From: Rana temporaria
Lineage: Eukaryota > Chordata > Amphibia > Anura > Ranidae
Assembly (NCBI RefSeq): GCF_905171775.1
Contig: NC_053494.1
Span: 197,625,044-197,689,043 of the forward strand
Direction of reading: 5' to 3'
DNA length: 64,000 bases
Of this stretch, positions 32,906 through 45,262 are shown in pieces. A model generated the notes under the pieces. That model was given only the letters and a program-made list of their open reading frames with translations. It was not told where the DNA came from and ran no database searches. How positions within the stretch are numbered: position 1 is the first letter of the stretch; the number at the start of each line of letters is the position of its first letter. The position numbers and the translations under genes are program-made.

Positions 32906-33080
32906 CCCTGTCTCTATTGCACGAAGCAACGTACACCTACGGCGAAGCATACACGCGAGCGGTTTTCGCAACGGGAAAAAGACCGCCGGGAATCACGACG
33001 GGAAAAAAGAGAGCTGGTTCTAATTTTTTTGCGGGCAGTTTTCCCGTCGGGAAAACCGGTCGTGTGTACGAGGCATGAGG
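32906..33080. mobile_element. Right part of a GTACACAC-terminus MITE
   Basis: Ends 'cgggaaaaccggtcgtgtgt' plus acgaggca, the right terminus of the 5968-6388 and 14819-15333 type. The left terminus is absent and the fragment is fused to the GC-rich end of the 1-kb repeat. Confidence 0.6.
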
Positions 33081-33277
33081 GTTACGACCACTTTAAAATT
33101 CAAATTTAATGAAAAGAGAACTCCAAACTTTGCTTGACCTGTGATGTAGGAGATTCAAAAGGGTTAAAGTCTAATACAGCCAGAAAACAAGCATTTTTAT
33201 AGGAAGGTCAGCAATGACAATCTCAGGATGTCTCTAATGACAATTGTCTTTTTGAAAAGTAAATTGAATCCTCAAAC
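33081..33277. other. Region downstream of gene A
   Basis: No repeat family recognised. See the possible polyadenylation signal at 33105. Confidence 0.3.
33105..33110 (-). promoter_or_regulatory. Possible polyadenylation signal of gene A
   Basis: ATTAAA on the minus strand about 750 bases after the stop codon, the first such motif I noticed. Weak evidence: no downstream GT-rich element was tested. Confidence 0.2.
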
Positions 33278-33850
33278 CAAGATACGACGGCATCTGCGTA
33301 AGATCCGACAGGCGTACGGCTTCGTACGCCTTCGGATCTTAGATGCAATACTTCGGCGTCCGCTGGGTGGAGTTTGCGACGTTTTCCGCATCGGGTATGC
33401 AAATTAGCTATTTCCGACGATCCACGAACGGACGAGCGGCCGTCGCATTCTCTTACGTCGTCTCTAGTCGGCTTTTTCCGGCGTACAGTTAAAGCTGGTA
33501 TTTTTTACGGTGTATAGTTAGATTTGCCATGTTAAGTATGGCCGTCGTTCCCGCGTTTCATTTGAATTTTTTTTGCATAAGTCGTCCGTGAATCGGGATG
33601 GACGTAACTCACGTCTAAGTTAAAAAAAATGACGTCCTAGCGACGTCATTTAGCGCAATGCACGGCGGGAAATTTCGGGACGACGCATGCCCCCTAATCG
33701 CCGATTTGAATTCCGCCGCCAGAGATAGACTACGCCGCCGTAACTTACGGCGCAAAATGTTCCTGGATTCGAACTAAAGCCAGGTAAGGTACGGCGACGT
33801 AGCGTATCTCTGATACGCTGCGCGGGTGCAGATCTCTGTGGATCTGCCCC
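33278..33850. mobile_element. 3-bp-TSD MITE in the 3' untranslated region of gene A
   Basis: The right terminus GTGGATCTGCCCC ends at 33850. The interior matches the family ('gcgtaagatccgacaggcgt', 'cgcatcgggtatgcaaatta', 'cgtcgttcccgcg'). The left terminus is degraded. It ends only 10 bp from the gene A stop codon (33861-33863). Confidence 0.75.
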
Positions 33851-33860
33851 AAACTTTTTT

Positions 33861-34210
33861 CTACCCAACCACAATTGCTTTCACCCTTGTATCTAACAAG
33901 ATCTTCCCATCTCTCCGGACACTAAATTCTGGGCTTTGCAGGTCCTCCATGATTTTCGCTTTGATGTCAGCGGGTGCCGTTTCCGCAAAGTGTAATTTCT
34001 CTGTGACCGCATCGAGCAACATCCCGCCAACGTCACTGCCCTCTACAAAGCACTCGGTGATGTCGAAGTACGAGTCGATGTCATGGGTCTCGTATCTCAC
34101 GGGGATGGTATCAAGGATAGCGGTGATGTCCTCCGAGCACAAATCCATGCAATAATCTTCCTGTGAAAGCCATTTGTGTCTCTTGTACAACTTATTCCAT
34201 CCGCTGTCCC
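33861..34210 (-). CDS. hnmt: HNMT-like gene A, exon 6 (C-terminal, with stop)
   Basis: The acceptor gattgtcctacag ends at 34211. The exon opens with the last two bases of a Gly codon and encodes GDSGWNKLYKRH, then QEDYC, TECFVEG, ETAPADIKAK and LQSPEFSVRRDGK, ending AIVVG and TAG. These blocks align with the C-terminal third of human HNMT with one one-residue gap. In the final strand the residues at human Asn282-Asn283 are Asp-Thr (Thr299). The open frame continues upstream of the acceptor for 19 codons, which is why a longer unspliced frame can be read. Confidence 0.92.
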
Positions 34211-37200
34211 CTGTAGGACAATCAGTGAGAGGTGTGACTTTCCAGGAGCAGCCAATCACAGGCACCATACACGGTCATTGACAACATCTAGCATCACTTT
34301 AAATAAACAAAGTCACTTTTTTCTTTTAAAATTTGCCGTTACATTTAATAAATCAATTTTAGGAGATATCTACAGATGTTAAAAGGAAACCCATACTAGG
34401 GGAAATAAATAGGATGCCATTGCTGACATTCTTCTGAACGTGTCCATTGCCTGGTTGTCTCTGGCTTCAATACTGGAGACCAGTGGCGTAGCTAGGAGGT
34501 GGCTTCAGGGGCTATAGCCCCGAATCTGGGCTCATATCCCCGAGACCAGGGCTGGCCCTACCATGGGTCCCAATGGGCCCAGATGGCAATTTGAAAGAGG
34601 TGGCAGAGCAGGGCAGGCACTAACTCCACGATTCGCACCGGGGGTAGACTCAGTAAGAGTGTTGCGAGTATGCCTGACACAGCGATGTGCCGCACAGCCA
34701 CAGCACTCTCACTGAGTCTGCACTCGGTGCTTCAGTGACAGCCAGAGCCCGGAGATCAGTGTGAGAGCGAGTCTCCTCCCTTGCTCCGCCCATATGATAG
34801 AGACGGGAGGAATTTTATCACACAAGCTCCTGAGCAGGGGAGGCGCCAGGTGAGTGCAGGCCATGGAGGAGGGGCGAGGGGGAAACTCTATACTATCCTA
34901 GCCTGTCTGTATACCCTAGCCTCTAACTGCTGTTCTGCCCTCACTGTGCCAAATTACATTATCTCTCACTGCCCGCCCTCTCTCTGGGACCCAGTCAATG
35001 CACATGTGCTGCATCCGGTGGCAAGTGACACAGCAAGTCACAATCCATATTTGGTGGCAGGTAACGTGACAAGCTCTCTGGGGACCCCGATGTAAGGGGG
35101 AGGCTCTCTTGGGACCCTGATGTAAGGGGGAGGCTCTCTGTGGACCCAGATGTAAGGGGAGGCTCTCTTGGGACCCTGATGTAAGGGGGAGGCTCTCTGT
35201 GGACCCAGATGTAAGGGGAGGCTCTCTGGGGACCCCGATGTAAGGGGGAGGCTCTCTGGGGACCCCGATGTAAGGGGGAGGCTCTCTGTGGACCCAGATG
35301 TAAGGGGAGGCTCTCTTGGGACCCTGATGTAAGGGGGAGGCTCTCTGGGGACCCTGATGTAAGGGGGAGGCTCTCTGGGGACCCTGATGTAAGGGGGAGG
35401 CTCTCTGGGGACCCTGATGTAAGGGAGAGGCTCTCTGGGGACCCCGATATAAGGGGGAGGCTCTCTGGGGACCCTGATGTAAGGGAGAGGCTCTCTGGGG
35501 ACCCCGATGTAAGGGGGAGGCTCTCTGGGGACCCCGATGTAAGGGGGAGGCTCTCTGGGGACCCTGATGTAATGATAGTATATAATGTAAAATATATATA
35601 CACACACACACATTATATACATGCGTATGCCCTCCCAAGCGTGTCACTTTTTTTACTTCGCGGCTATGGGCTTTAGCCCCAGATCTTTTGTAGACCTAGC
35701 CACACCCTGCTGGAGACTCAGAATAAGCAATACAGCCAGTGAAATTAGAACTGATTTGGATATGTGTTTTTTCGGTCAGGGACACGGTCATGTGTACTGC
35801 CACTTGTTGATCAGCATGGCAGCCAGGCAGTTAAAGCGGAGCTTCAGGCTTTTTTTTTTGTTTATTAAGTCAGCAGCAACAAAATGTGTAGCTGCTGACT
35901 TTCAATAAACAGACAATCACCTGTCCCACGGTCCAAGGATGCGGCCGCATGGAACCTCACGCCTCTCCCCCTCCTCTCCGCAGCACCGCCATTGAAACTG
36001 TGGGCCCCCGGGTGTGTCAAAGACCGGTATCCTGTCCCCCCCTCCCCCAAAAGCAGCCAATTGTGGCACCAGAGGGGGGGGGGGGATCCGATGAGCAGAA
36101 GTTTTTTACTTTTGGGTGGAAATCCGCTTTAAGCAGAATCGGAGGTGTAGAGTTTTGTACATCAGCATTGCTCTGCGTCCAGTTTATGATCCACAAACAG
36201 AACAGAAATCTATGTAGCTCACCTGTTATGATGGTGATGATAAGTTTTCCTTCTGGGGACAGACAGGATATGAAAAACTCCAAGGTTTCTTTTATTGGAG
36301 TTGTATAGTATACCATCTGAAACACATGATAACCGCACTTCACTAACCAATGTGTGCTTAAAGGAAAACTTCTCGTTCTTTACATAAAAAAATTGTAATT
36401 ACTACAATAATAATATAAAAATAATACAGTGTTGAGAAGGTAATTTCATTTTAATCTGCAGCTGCCAATATTGTTTAAAGTGGAGGTTCACCTGGAAATA
36501 ACATTTTTTACCCGTAGATTGAGGCTCGTTTTGTCAAGGGGAATCGGCTAGTTGTTTTAAAATCGAAGCAGTACTTACCGTTGTAGAGTGCGATCTTCTC
36601 CGTCGCTTCCGGGTATGGGCTGCGGGACTGGGCGTTCCTATTTTCATTGACAGTCTTCCGACAGGCTTCCGACGGTCGCATCCATCGCGTCACGATTTTC
36701 CGAAAGTAGCCGAACGTCGGTGCGCAGGCGCCGTATAGAGCCGCACCGATGTTCGGCTTCTTTCGGCTACTCGTGACGCGATGGATGCGATCGTCGGAAG
36801 CCTGTCAATCAAGAAGGAACGCCCACTCCCGAAGACCCATACACGGAAGCGACGGAGAAGATCGCTCTCTACAACGGTAAGTACTGCTCGGATTTTAAAA
36901 CAACTAGCCGATTCCCCTAGACAAAATGAGCATCAATCTACGGGTAAAAAATGTTTTATGGGTGAACTCCCGCTTTAAGGCCGGGTTCACACCTATGCGA
37001 ATTGAGTGCGGCTTAAACCGCATCCAATACGCAGAACATTTCTAAATACATTGTTTTCAATGAGGCTGGTTCACATATGTGCGATGCATTCGCACTGCGC
37101 ATTGCCGAAAAAACGTGTGCGTATTTTAGGCATTGCGGTGCGGCTCAGGTGCGAGTTCAGGCCCATTATCTTCTATGGGTACGCAGCTGATTCGCAGATG

Positions 37201-40200
37201 TGTTCATTTCTCTTCAGGATTTGTCTCATTCAGCTCAATACACTTCCCCCCCTCCCCCTCCCCTCTCCCAGGTCTCCAAATTCACAGCTAATCTGCAGCT
37301 AAAACGCAGTGGATCTGCTGAACAGTTCTCTTATCTCTCTGCAGAGATAAGAGAGCTGAAATTTTCACCGCACTCGTGTGAATCTGGCCTTATAGGGAAA
37401 AAACATTCAAGTTTTGTGCTCTTGAAAACATAACAATAATTTGTGACAACATTTTTACATAGGCTTAAAAAAAGACAAAAAAAAGTTTAGCTAGTTCAAT
37501 ATAATAGAAAAAACAAATACATAAATAACCTTCATATGCAGAATCCTATAACCAGAGCTAATCCAGAGGAAAGCAAAAAAAAAAAAAACACCTCATAAAA
37601 CATTGTCCAAATTGCTACTGGGGGGGGGGGGGGGGGGAATCCTTCCCGATTCCCCAAAGGCAATCAGATATCCCTTGGATTAACATGCAATTGTATTATT
37701 ATCTATCAATGTTAGCATCCTGTTATAGTTTGTGCTTTTACAAATGCATCCAGCTTCTTTTAAAAAAAAAAAAACAATCTGCTGAGCTGGCCAGAATAAT
37801 TTCTTGAGTCTATTCCACATTTTCACAGCTCTTACAGTGAAGAAGCCTTTCCATGTTTAGAAATCTTTTACTCAAGACATAGAGAGTGCCCCCTTGTCCT
37901 TTGTAAGGACATGACGTGAATAACTCTACACAAGTTCACTATATGGACCACTTATGTATTAATGTATGTTGATCATATCCCCCCCCCCCTTAAAGGGGTT
38001 GTATGGCTTCGGTTTTTATTTTTTTTAAATAACAAACATGTTATACTTGGCTCCACTGTGCAGTTCGTTTTGCACAGAGTGGCCGCGATGGTCCGGGGCT
38101 TAAGTGGTTAACTAATGTACTGTACTATATTGTGAAAAAAAAAAAAGTCTAAAACACAAAACTCCAGCTCAATAACATTGTTTTTGCATAAGTACAGGAC
38201 TCAAACGAATATTCTGTACTATTTAATACAATGATTGTCGTTCAGGTGGGGAGAACTGGTCGTAAGTCCGAGAGGTCGTTAAACGAGGAGTATCGGTATT
38301 CGAATTTTCTGAGATACAAAATTTGGGGTTTTCACTAGCTGTAAGTCCTAATCATCAATGTTAAAAGAAAGGAATGTTTGAAATATATCAACTTTATGTG
38401 TAACGCATCTATATCAAATACGAGTTTCACTTTTTAAATTGAATTACTGAAATAAAATGGACTTCTTGACGATATTCAAATTTTATAAGATGCACCTGTA
38501 GTGTGTGTGTGTGTGTGTATATATATATATGTGTGTATATATGTATGTATTCGTGTTTTTTTAATATATACACACATGGACGCCCATGTGTGTATATATA
38601 TATATATATGTATGTATTCGTGTTTTTTTAATATATATATATATATATACACACATGGGCGTCCGCTCCATAGGGCAAGGGGGGCAAATGACCCCCCCTA
38701 GAAGATCGAGAAGGTGTTGAAGAGTTTTGCGGCTGCGAGCTGCCTGAGCGGTCCCGGGCCAGATGTCACAGGCACAGCGAGCAGAGTGAAGCCGCCCCCC
38801 CCCCCTCCAGTGTTTATGTGTACACAAGGGGAGGGAACCTGCTGTGCCTGTGCCACGCTGATGGCTGATCTGAGGTAGTGAATGGGATGGGGGGTCCATC
38901 TGTGCTGAAGGGGGGGTATGTGCTGAAGGGGGGTATGTGCTGAAGGGGGGTCTGTGCTTAAAGGCGGTCCATCTGTGCTGAATGGAGGGGTCTGTGCAGA
39001 ATGGAGGGTCTGTGCTGAAGGGGGTCCATCTGTGCTGAATGGAGGGGTCTGTGCTTAAGGGGGGGTCTGTGCTGAAGGGGGGGTCTGTACATTCTCTAGG
39101 CTATATTTATATGGGCATGGAGTGAAGCTCAATTATCTCAAGAGCTATTTCACACTGCCAGCTGGCCGCGTTATCGGTAAAGCGCAGAGGCGTATCCAGT
39201 GAAAATGGTGCCTATGGCAAGCACTGAAACTGCGCCCCTGTCAAAACATTTGAAACCCATCTTTCATATAACCAGGGATAGGGAGGGACACAGTGTGACG
39301 AAGACAGAAAGGGACACTGGGGACCACTGGCGGCTGGTGCTGAATATTTTTGGGAGGCGCAATCGAACTGAAAAAAACCCATCAATTGTAGCCATTGTGC
39401 CCATCAAAAGCAGCCACTGTGCCATCAATTGCCGCCACTGTGCCCATCAAGCACAGCCACTGTGCCCATCAATTGCCGCCACTGTGTCATCAATTGCCGC
39501 CACTGTGGCCATCAAGCACAGCCACTGTGCCCATCAAACGCAGCCACTGTGCCCATCAAACGCAGACACTGTGCCATCAATTGCCGCCACTGTGCCCCTC
39601 AAGCGTAGCCACTGTGCCCATCAAAAGCAGCCACTGTGCCAATCAAACGCAACCACTGTGCCTATCAAATGCAGCCACTGTGCCCAAATGCAAGCCACTG
39701 TGCCCATCAAGTGCAGCCACGGTACCCATCAATAGCCCCTGCTCAAAGTTTGCAGTACATGAACTTTCACTGAATGTGGACTGTTTAATGAGCTTGTTGC
39801 ACAAATCACTTTATTACACGTTATTAATGATATCTATGGCTATGCATATTTATAATTTATTTAATCGATATTAAGCACTATATTTGATGCCTGACACACA
39901 CGCACAATCGCAAATGATGACTTAAAAGCTATGCATATTTATAATTTATTTAATCCAAATTGAGCACTATATGACGGATGTTTTTTTTTCGTGTGCGGGG
40001 GGTAACTTGTTGTCGCCCCCCTCCCCATGGTGCCCATGGCACTTGCCATGGCTGCCATACCCTAGATACGCCACTGGTAAAGCGGCATTGTTTTAGCTGC
40101 GCTATTCGGCCGCTAGCGGGTCGCTTTTAACCCCCGCTAGCATTTGAAGAAAGGGTTAAATGCGACTGTGTATCACCGCTGCCGAAGCGCCCCTCCCTGA

Positions 40201-43200
40201 AAAAATTTCAGCGGACGTCCATGTATATATATATATATACACGTTAATCAGTGGATACAGACTGTAAAGTCAAGCCCATATCTTTTGAAATACATTGTAA
40301 AGCTAAGTAATTAATATCTTTCTTAGGGTGATGCAACAAATTATATTTATAAACTGCAGATAAGATCTAAAGCTATGCACAGTTTTACACGTGTATATAT
40401 CGACTACCAAAAATAATAAAAATAGGATTAAAACATCCGAATCGCACACAGTTACGGTACTGGAATTCATAGAGTAACTGACGACCTCTGGTGGACACTA
40501 CTGGTATTGTAACACAGCTAATATGAAGGCAAAGGCGACTGAATGGCTTCTTTGAAGATTACAAGTTTACAAAAAAAAATCTGACATTTTCTAGTTACTT
40601 ATATCAAACATTTTTTTTAGAAATCAACATTCACGTACAATGGACAGCCATGTACAAGGTTAATTTTTTTAACACTTCAGCCAAAAGAAGATACTGTTCA
40701 CTTACAGGAGGCAAACTTATTTTCCTCAATGAAGCCTCCAACCTGCAAGTAATCACATTATCTGAATCCAATCATCACTCTAGCCTCTATAGGAGCCCAG
40801 GCTGTCTGCAGCAGCTGGAACTGAGAGCCAGCAGTTGTGCAAATTGTAGACTACTGGCTCTCAAAAGGGTTAGGAGGTTGAACAGAACTTGTGTTGAAGA
40901 ATGAGGGATGTCGTTGCTGACCCCATAGTTGGGCACTATACATGGAGTTTGCGGGGTTGCCCATTCTAAATAACAGGAGTCACTTTTACCAGGTCCTGCT
41001 AGTCCTAGATATGAGGTTTGCTTCACTAGATGAACTTCCTGACCAACCAACCAACAAACAGACCCAATAACACTTTTTTTTTTTAGCCCTTCTGTTTACT
41101 TTGTAACTTTAATTTAAACATTACCTGAATCATATGAATGAGATCAAACTTCTTAAACTCTTTATTTTGCTTGCCGTCTTGTCTGTACTGAGCTGTGGTC
41201 TTTTCATGCCAAGTAAAAGTTACACCCCTCAGGTCTGGTATCTTGAATAGATTGGCTAAAAAACAAAGCCATGATGACACTATCAAGACTGTGAGTGAAT
41301 ACCAATTAAACAAATGTATGTGGAATATAGGGGTCATGTGATAAAGGTATCATGTTACTCATTCGCATAAATTATCGCATGCAGTAAACTAAGTCCAATT
41401 CACAGAAAAAAAAAAATTACGTGGTATTTACCAGGTATTTTCTCAGGTCCCTCTTTGCCACTCCTGGCCCCTCCCTCCTATCGAGTGTCCCCACAGACAG
41501 CAGCTTCCTATGGGGACACTCGAGCCAAGTCACAGCTCCGTGTGTCCTTCAGACATGGAGCCCCAACCTGGCCCCAACGTGGGTCCGCACAAGTCCATAT
41601 CAGGCTCTATAGGTCTGGTATGGATGTTATGGGAACCCCACGTCAATTTTTTTTTTCAAAACAGCGTAGGGTCCCTCCTCAAAATCCATATCAGACCCTT
41701 ATCCGGGCATGCAATCCAGCAGGTCAGGAAAGGAGCAAGCACCCCCACCCCATGCACCTGATATAACAAGGGGGTGGGGCCACCGATTGACGTAGCCAGA
41801 TGGCCCCACCCCTACCTATATAAGAAATGTCAGACAGCGGAGCCTGTAATAGCCAGCCAGCCTTTACCAACGACAGGAGCATCTTTGTTATTTCTTCTTT
41901 TGTCGGGTCCAGCGGACAGCGTGATTGACGGTGGATTTACAGCGGGGACACTATTTTTTTTTTTTTTTAATAAAAGAATTGTCAAAAACAATGTGTTTTT
42001 ATTACCTTGTGACACTTTTTCGGTGAATGGGTAGGGGTACGACTTACCTGTCCAGGGAGCTCGCGATGTTGGCCCCCGAGGCGGATTTTTCCACTGGCTC
42101 AGATGCAGGTGCCGCCATTCCAACTATGGGAAACCGACAGTGGAGCCTTCAGGTTTCCTACTGGTCATGCACGATTCGCGCAGTGCTTTGTAAATGGCCA
42201 GCTGGTCTTCTGGGACACACACAGGTCCCAGAAGGCAGCTAGGGAGAAGGGGGAGGGCTCGCCGCAGAAGAAGACGTGACATACTGCGCCGCAGGCAGGC
42301 TAGGGCAGAAGTAAATTTATTCTTTCTAAAAAGGTAGGTAAGGAAAACAAATAGATATCCAAAAACGAGGGATGGAGTGGTGATCTTTAGTTTAACCACT
42401 TAACCCCCGGACCATATTGCTGCCCAAAGACCAGAGTACTTTTTGCGATTCGGGACTGCGTCGCTTTAACAGACAATTGCGTGGTCGTGCGACGTGGCTC
42501 CCAAACAAAATTGGCGTCCTTTTTTTCCCACAAATAGAGCTTTCTTTTGGTGGTATTTGATCACCTCTGCGGTTTTTAGTTTTTGCGCTATAAACAAAAA
42601 TAGAGAGACAATTTTGAAAAAAATGAATATTTTTTACTTTTTGCTATAATAAATATCCCCCAAAAATATATAAAAAAACTTTTTTTTTCCTCAGTTTAGG
42701 CCGATACGTTTTCTTCTACATATTTTTCGTAAAAAAAAATCGCAATAAGCGTTTATTGATTGGTTTGCGCAAAAGTTATAGCGTTTACAAAATAGGGGGT
42801 ATTTTTATGTCATTTTTATTATATTTTTTTTACTAGTAATGGCGGCGATCAGCAATTTTTTTTTCGGTATTGCGACATTATGGCGGACACTTCGGACACT
42901 TTTGACACATTTTTGGGACCATTGGCATTTTTATAGCGATCAGTGCTATAAAAATGCATTGGATTACTATAAAAATGCCACTGGCAGTGAAGGGGTTAAC
43001 ACTAAGGGGCGGGGAAGGGGTTAAGTATGCCTGGGTGTGTTCTTACTGGGGGGGTGGCCTCACTAGGGGAAACACTGATCCTCTGTTCATACATTGTATG
43101 AACAGAAGATCAGCATTTCCCCTGCTGACAGGACCGGGAGCTGTGTGTTTACACACACAGCTCCCGGTCCCCGCTCTGTACCGAGCGATCGCGTGTGCCC

Positions 43201-45226
43201 GGCGGCGGTCGCGCCCGCCGGGCACACGCACGGGAGTCGGGGGCGAGCGGGGGGCGCGCGCGCGCCCCTAGTGGCGGCTGGGAGAGAGGACGTTATACTA
43301 CGTGCTCTCGCCCAGCCGAGCCAACTTGCCGACGTAGAACGGCCGTGGGCGGTCGGCTAGTGGTTAAGACCACCTTGTAAAAGTGGGTGGAACTCCGCTT
43401 TAAGAACTATCTTCAGTGTAAAGAAGAACAAGGAATCCTGGAAGTGATGGTTTGGCCCCCACAGAGCCTTGATCTCAACATCATGGAGTCTGTCTGGGAT
43501 TACATGAAGAAACAGAAGGATTTGAGGCAGCCGACATCCACAGAAGATCTGTGGTCAGTTTTCCAAGCTGATTGGAGCAACCTACCAGCCAAGTTCCTTC
43601 AAAAACTGTGTGCAAGTGTACCTAGAAGAATTGATGCTGTTTTGAAGGCAAAGGATGGTCACGGCAAATATTGATTTGATTTGGATTTCTCTTCTGTTCA
43701 TTTACTTTCCATTTCGTTAATTGATAAAAAAAAAAACACCTTCAATTTCTGAAACCATTTTTCATTTAAAGCATTTTTCACACCTTCCTAAAACCTTTCC
43801 ACAGTAGTGTACATGAACAAGGTGCGTTGGAGTACCATTCGGAATAAATGGGATTAGACAAATGCATGCAGCCTATCGGCACAGCAGCAACTGCCAATTG
43901 TACGTTGGTCAATACCAATAGGCACATCACTTACCTTTGTAAAGCTCTATTTGCGTATGGTTTGGTTCAATGGTTTCACTGCTGATCTTGAGGTCAGGCC
44001 TGAATTTTTGTATTGCTGAAAGTATGTATAAATCCATTTCACCTGGAATAGAGTATTGGCACAATAAGGCACAGGGGTTTTGGCAGCAAAACCTAGAAAA
44101 CAAAGTACCGTATATACTCGAGTATAAGCCGAGTTTCTCAGCACATTTTTTTGTGCTGAAAATACCCCCCTCGGCTTATACTCGAGTCACCTTTGTGCGC
44201 CTGATCTCCCAGATTTTGGGGATCCGGTACTGGCCAGCCGTAGGTCTCCTGAACCCGAAACTTGCCACACATGTAGCCTCAGTTCTCCTCTACACGGGTG
44301 CAAAGTTCGCTGTCTGGGGGACCTATGGCCGGGGAGCACCGTAAGTAAGTAAACGTAAGTCTAGTCATGGACACAGTGAGGCATGCAGATAGACACCCTA
44401 GGCTTATACTCAAGTCAATAAGCTTTCCCAGTTTTTTGTGGTCCTTAAAGCGGAGTTCCAGCGAAAATATAAAATAAAAGTCAGCTGCTACAAATACTGC
44501 AGCTTCTGACTTTTAATATTAGGAGGACACTTACCTGTCCAGGGCGCCTGTGATGTCCTCACCCAAAGCCGATTTGTCCCTCCACTCCCGGGTGAAGGCG
44601 CCAGCATCTTCGGTAAGAGAATCAAGAAGTGAAGACTTGCAACTTTACAGCCTGGTTCCCTACTGCGCATTTGTGCGAGTCGTGCTGCGTGTACTCACTG
44701 GTCCCTGCTGTCTTTTGGGACCTGTGCGTCTCCCAGAAGACAGTGGGGGGGGGGTCTGGACATGGCATAGATCGCCACGGAATCTGCAGCGATCTATCAC
44801 CGGAAGTGGGAGCAAATACCTGTATTATACAGGTATCTGCTCCCCCCTCCCCCTGAAAGGTGGCAAATGTGACACCGGAAGGGGGGGTTAAACCAGAAAA
44901 GCGGTTTTGGGTGGAACTCCGCTTTAAATGGCTTGGGGCTCAAAGGTCGGTGCCTACTTTGCCTTTTTGGTATTTCAGCACTAGAGAGACTCATATACAA
45001 TTAAAGATCTAATAAATGCTCGCCCTGGGCAAACCACACCCATTTACTTGACAATTTGATATATTAGAGTAACATGGAATTTCAATGAATGCCTTTGGCA
45101 AATGACAAATAACTACTCGACTAGCTACAATTAAGTGGTGAATGTTATCACCAGTGATATTTAAAACCCGGTTTGCAAACATAGAAGATTATGACCACCT
45201 GTTCATGAATGGTGGCTGAGGTCTGA

Positions 45227-45262
<36 letters not shown>

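Larger units (their letters stand above)
38653..40223. mobile_element. ACATGG(G/A)CGTCCGC-terminus element with nested hAT, intron 4
   Basis: Left ACATGGGCGTCCGCTCC and right CAGCGGACGTCCATGT are inverted repeats, both set in TA repeats. It carries 'tgctgaagggggggtctg' units (38915-39090), and beyond the nested hAT the segment 'cgcttttaacccccgctagc'. It is split at 39185-40076. Confidence 0.65.

Noticed and set aside
34916..35647. Frames of about 200-240 codons on the minus strand
   Set aside because: They translate the 30-bp minisatellite inside a hAT element in intron 5.
39199..39874. Histidine/cysteine-rich frames resembling zinc fingers
   Set aside because: The SHCAHQ pattern comes from the 18-21-bp minisatellite and lacks the spacing of C2H2 fingers.
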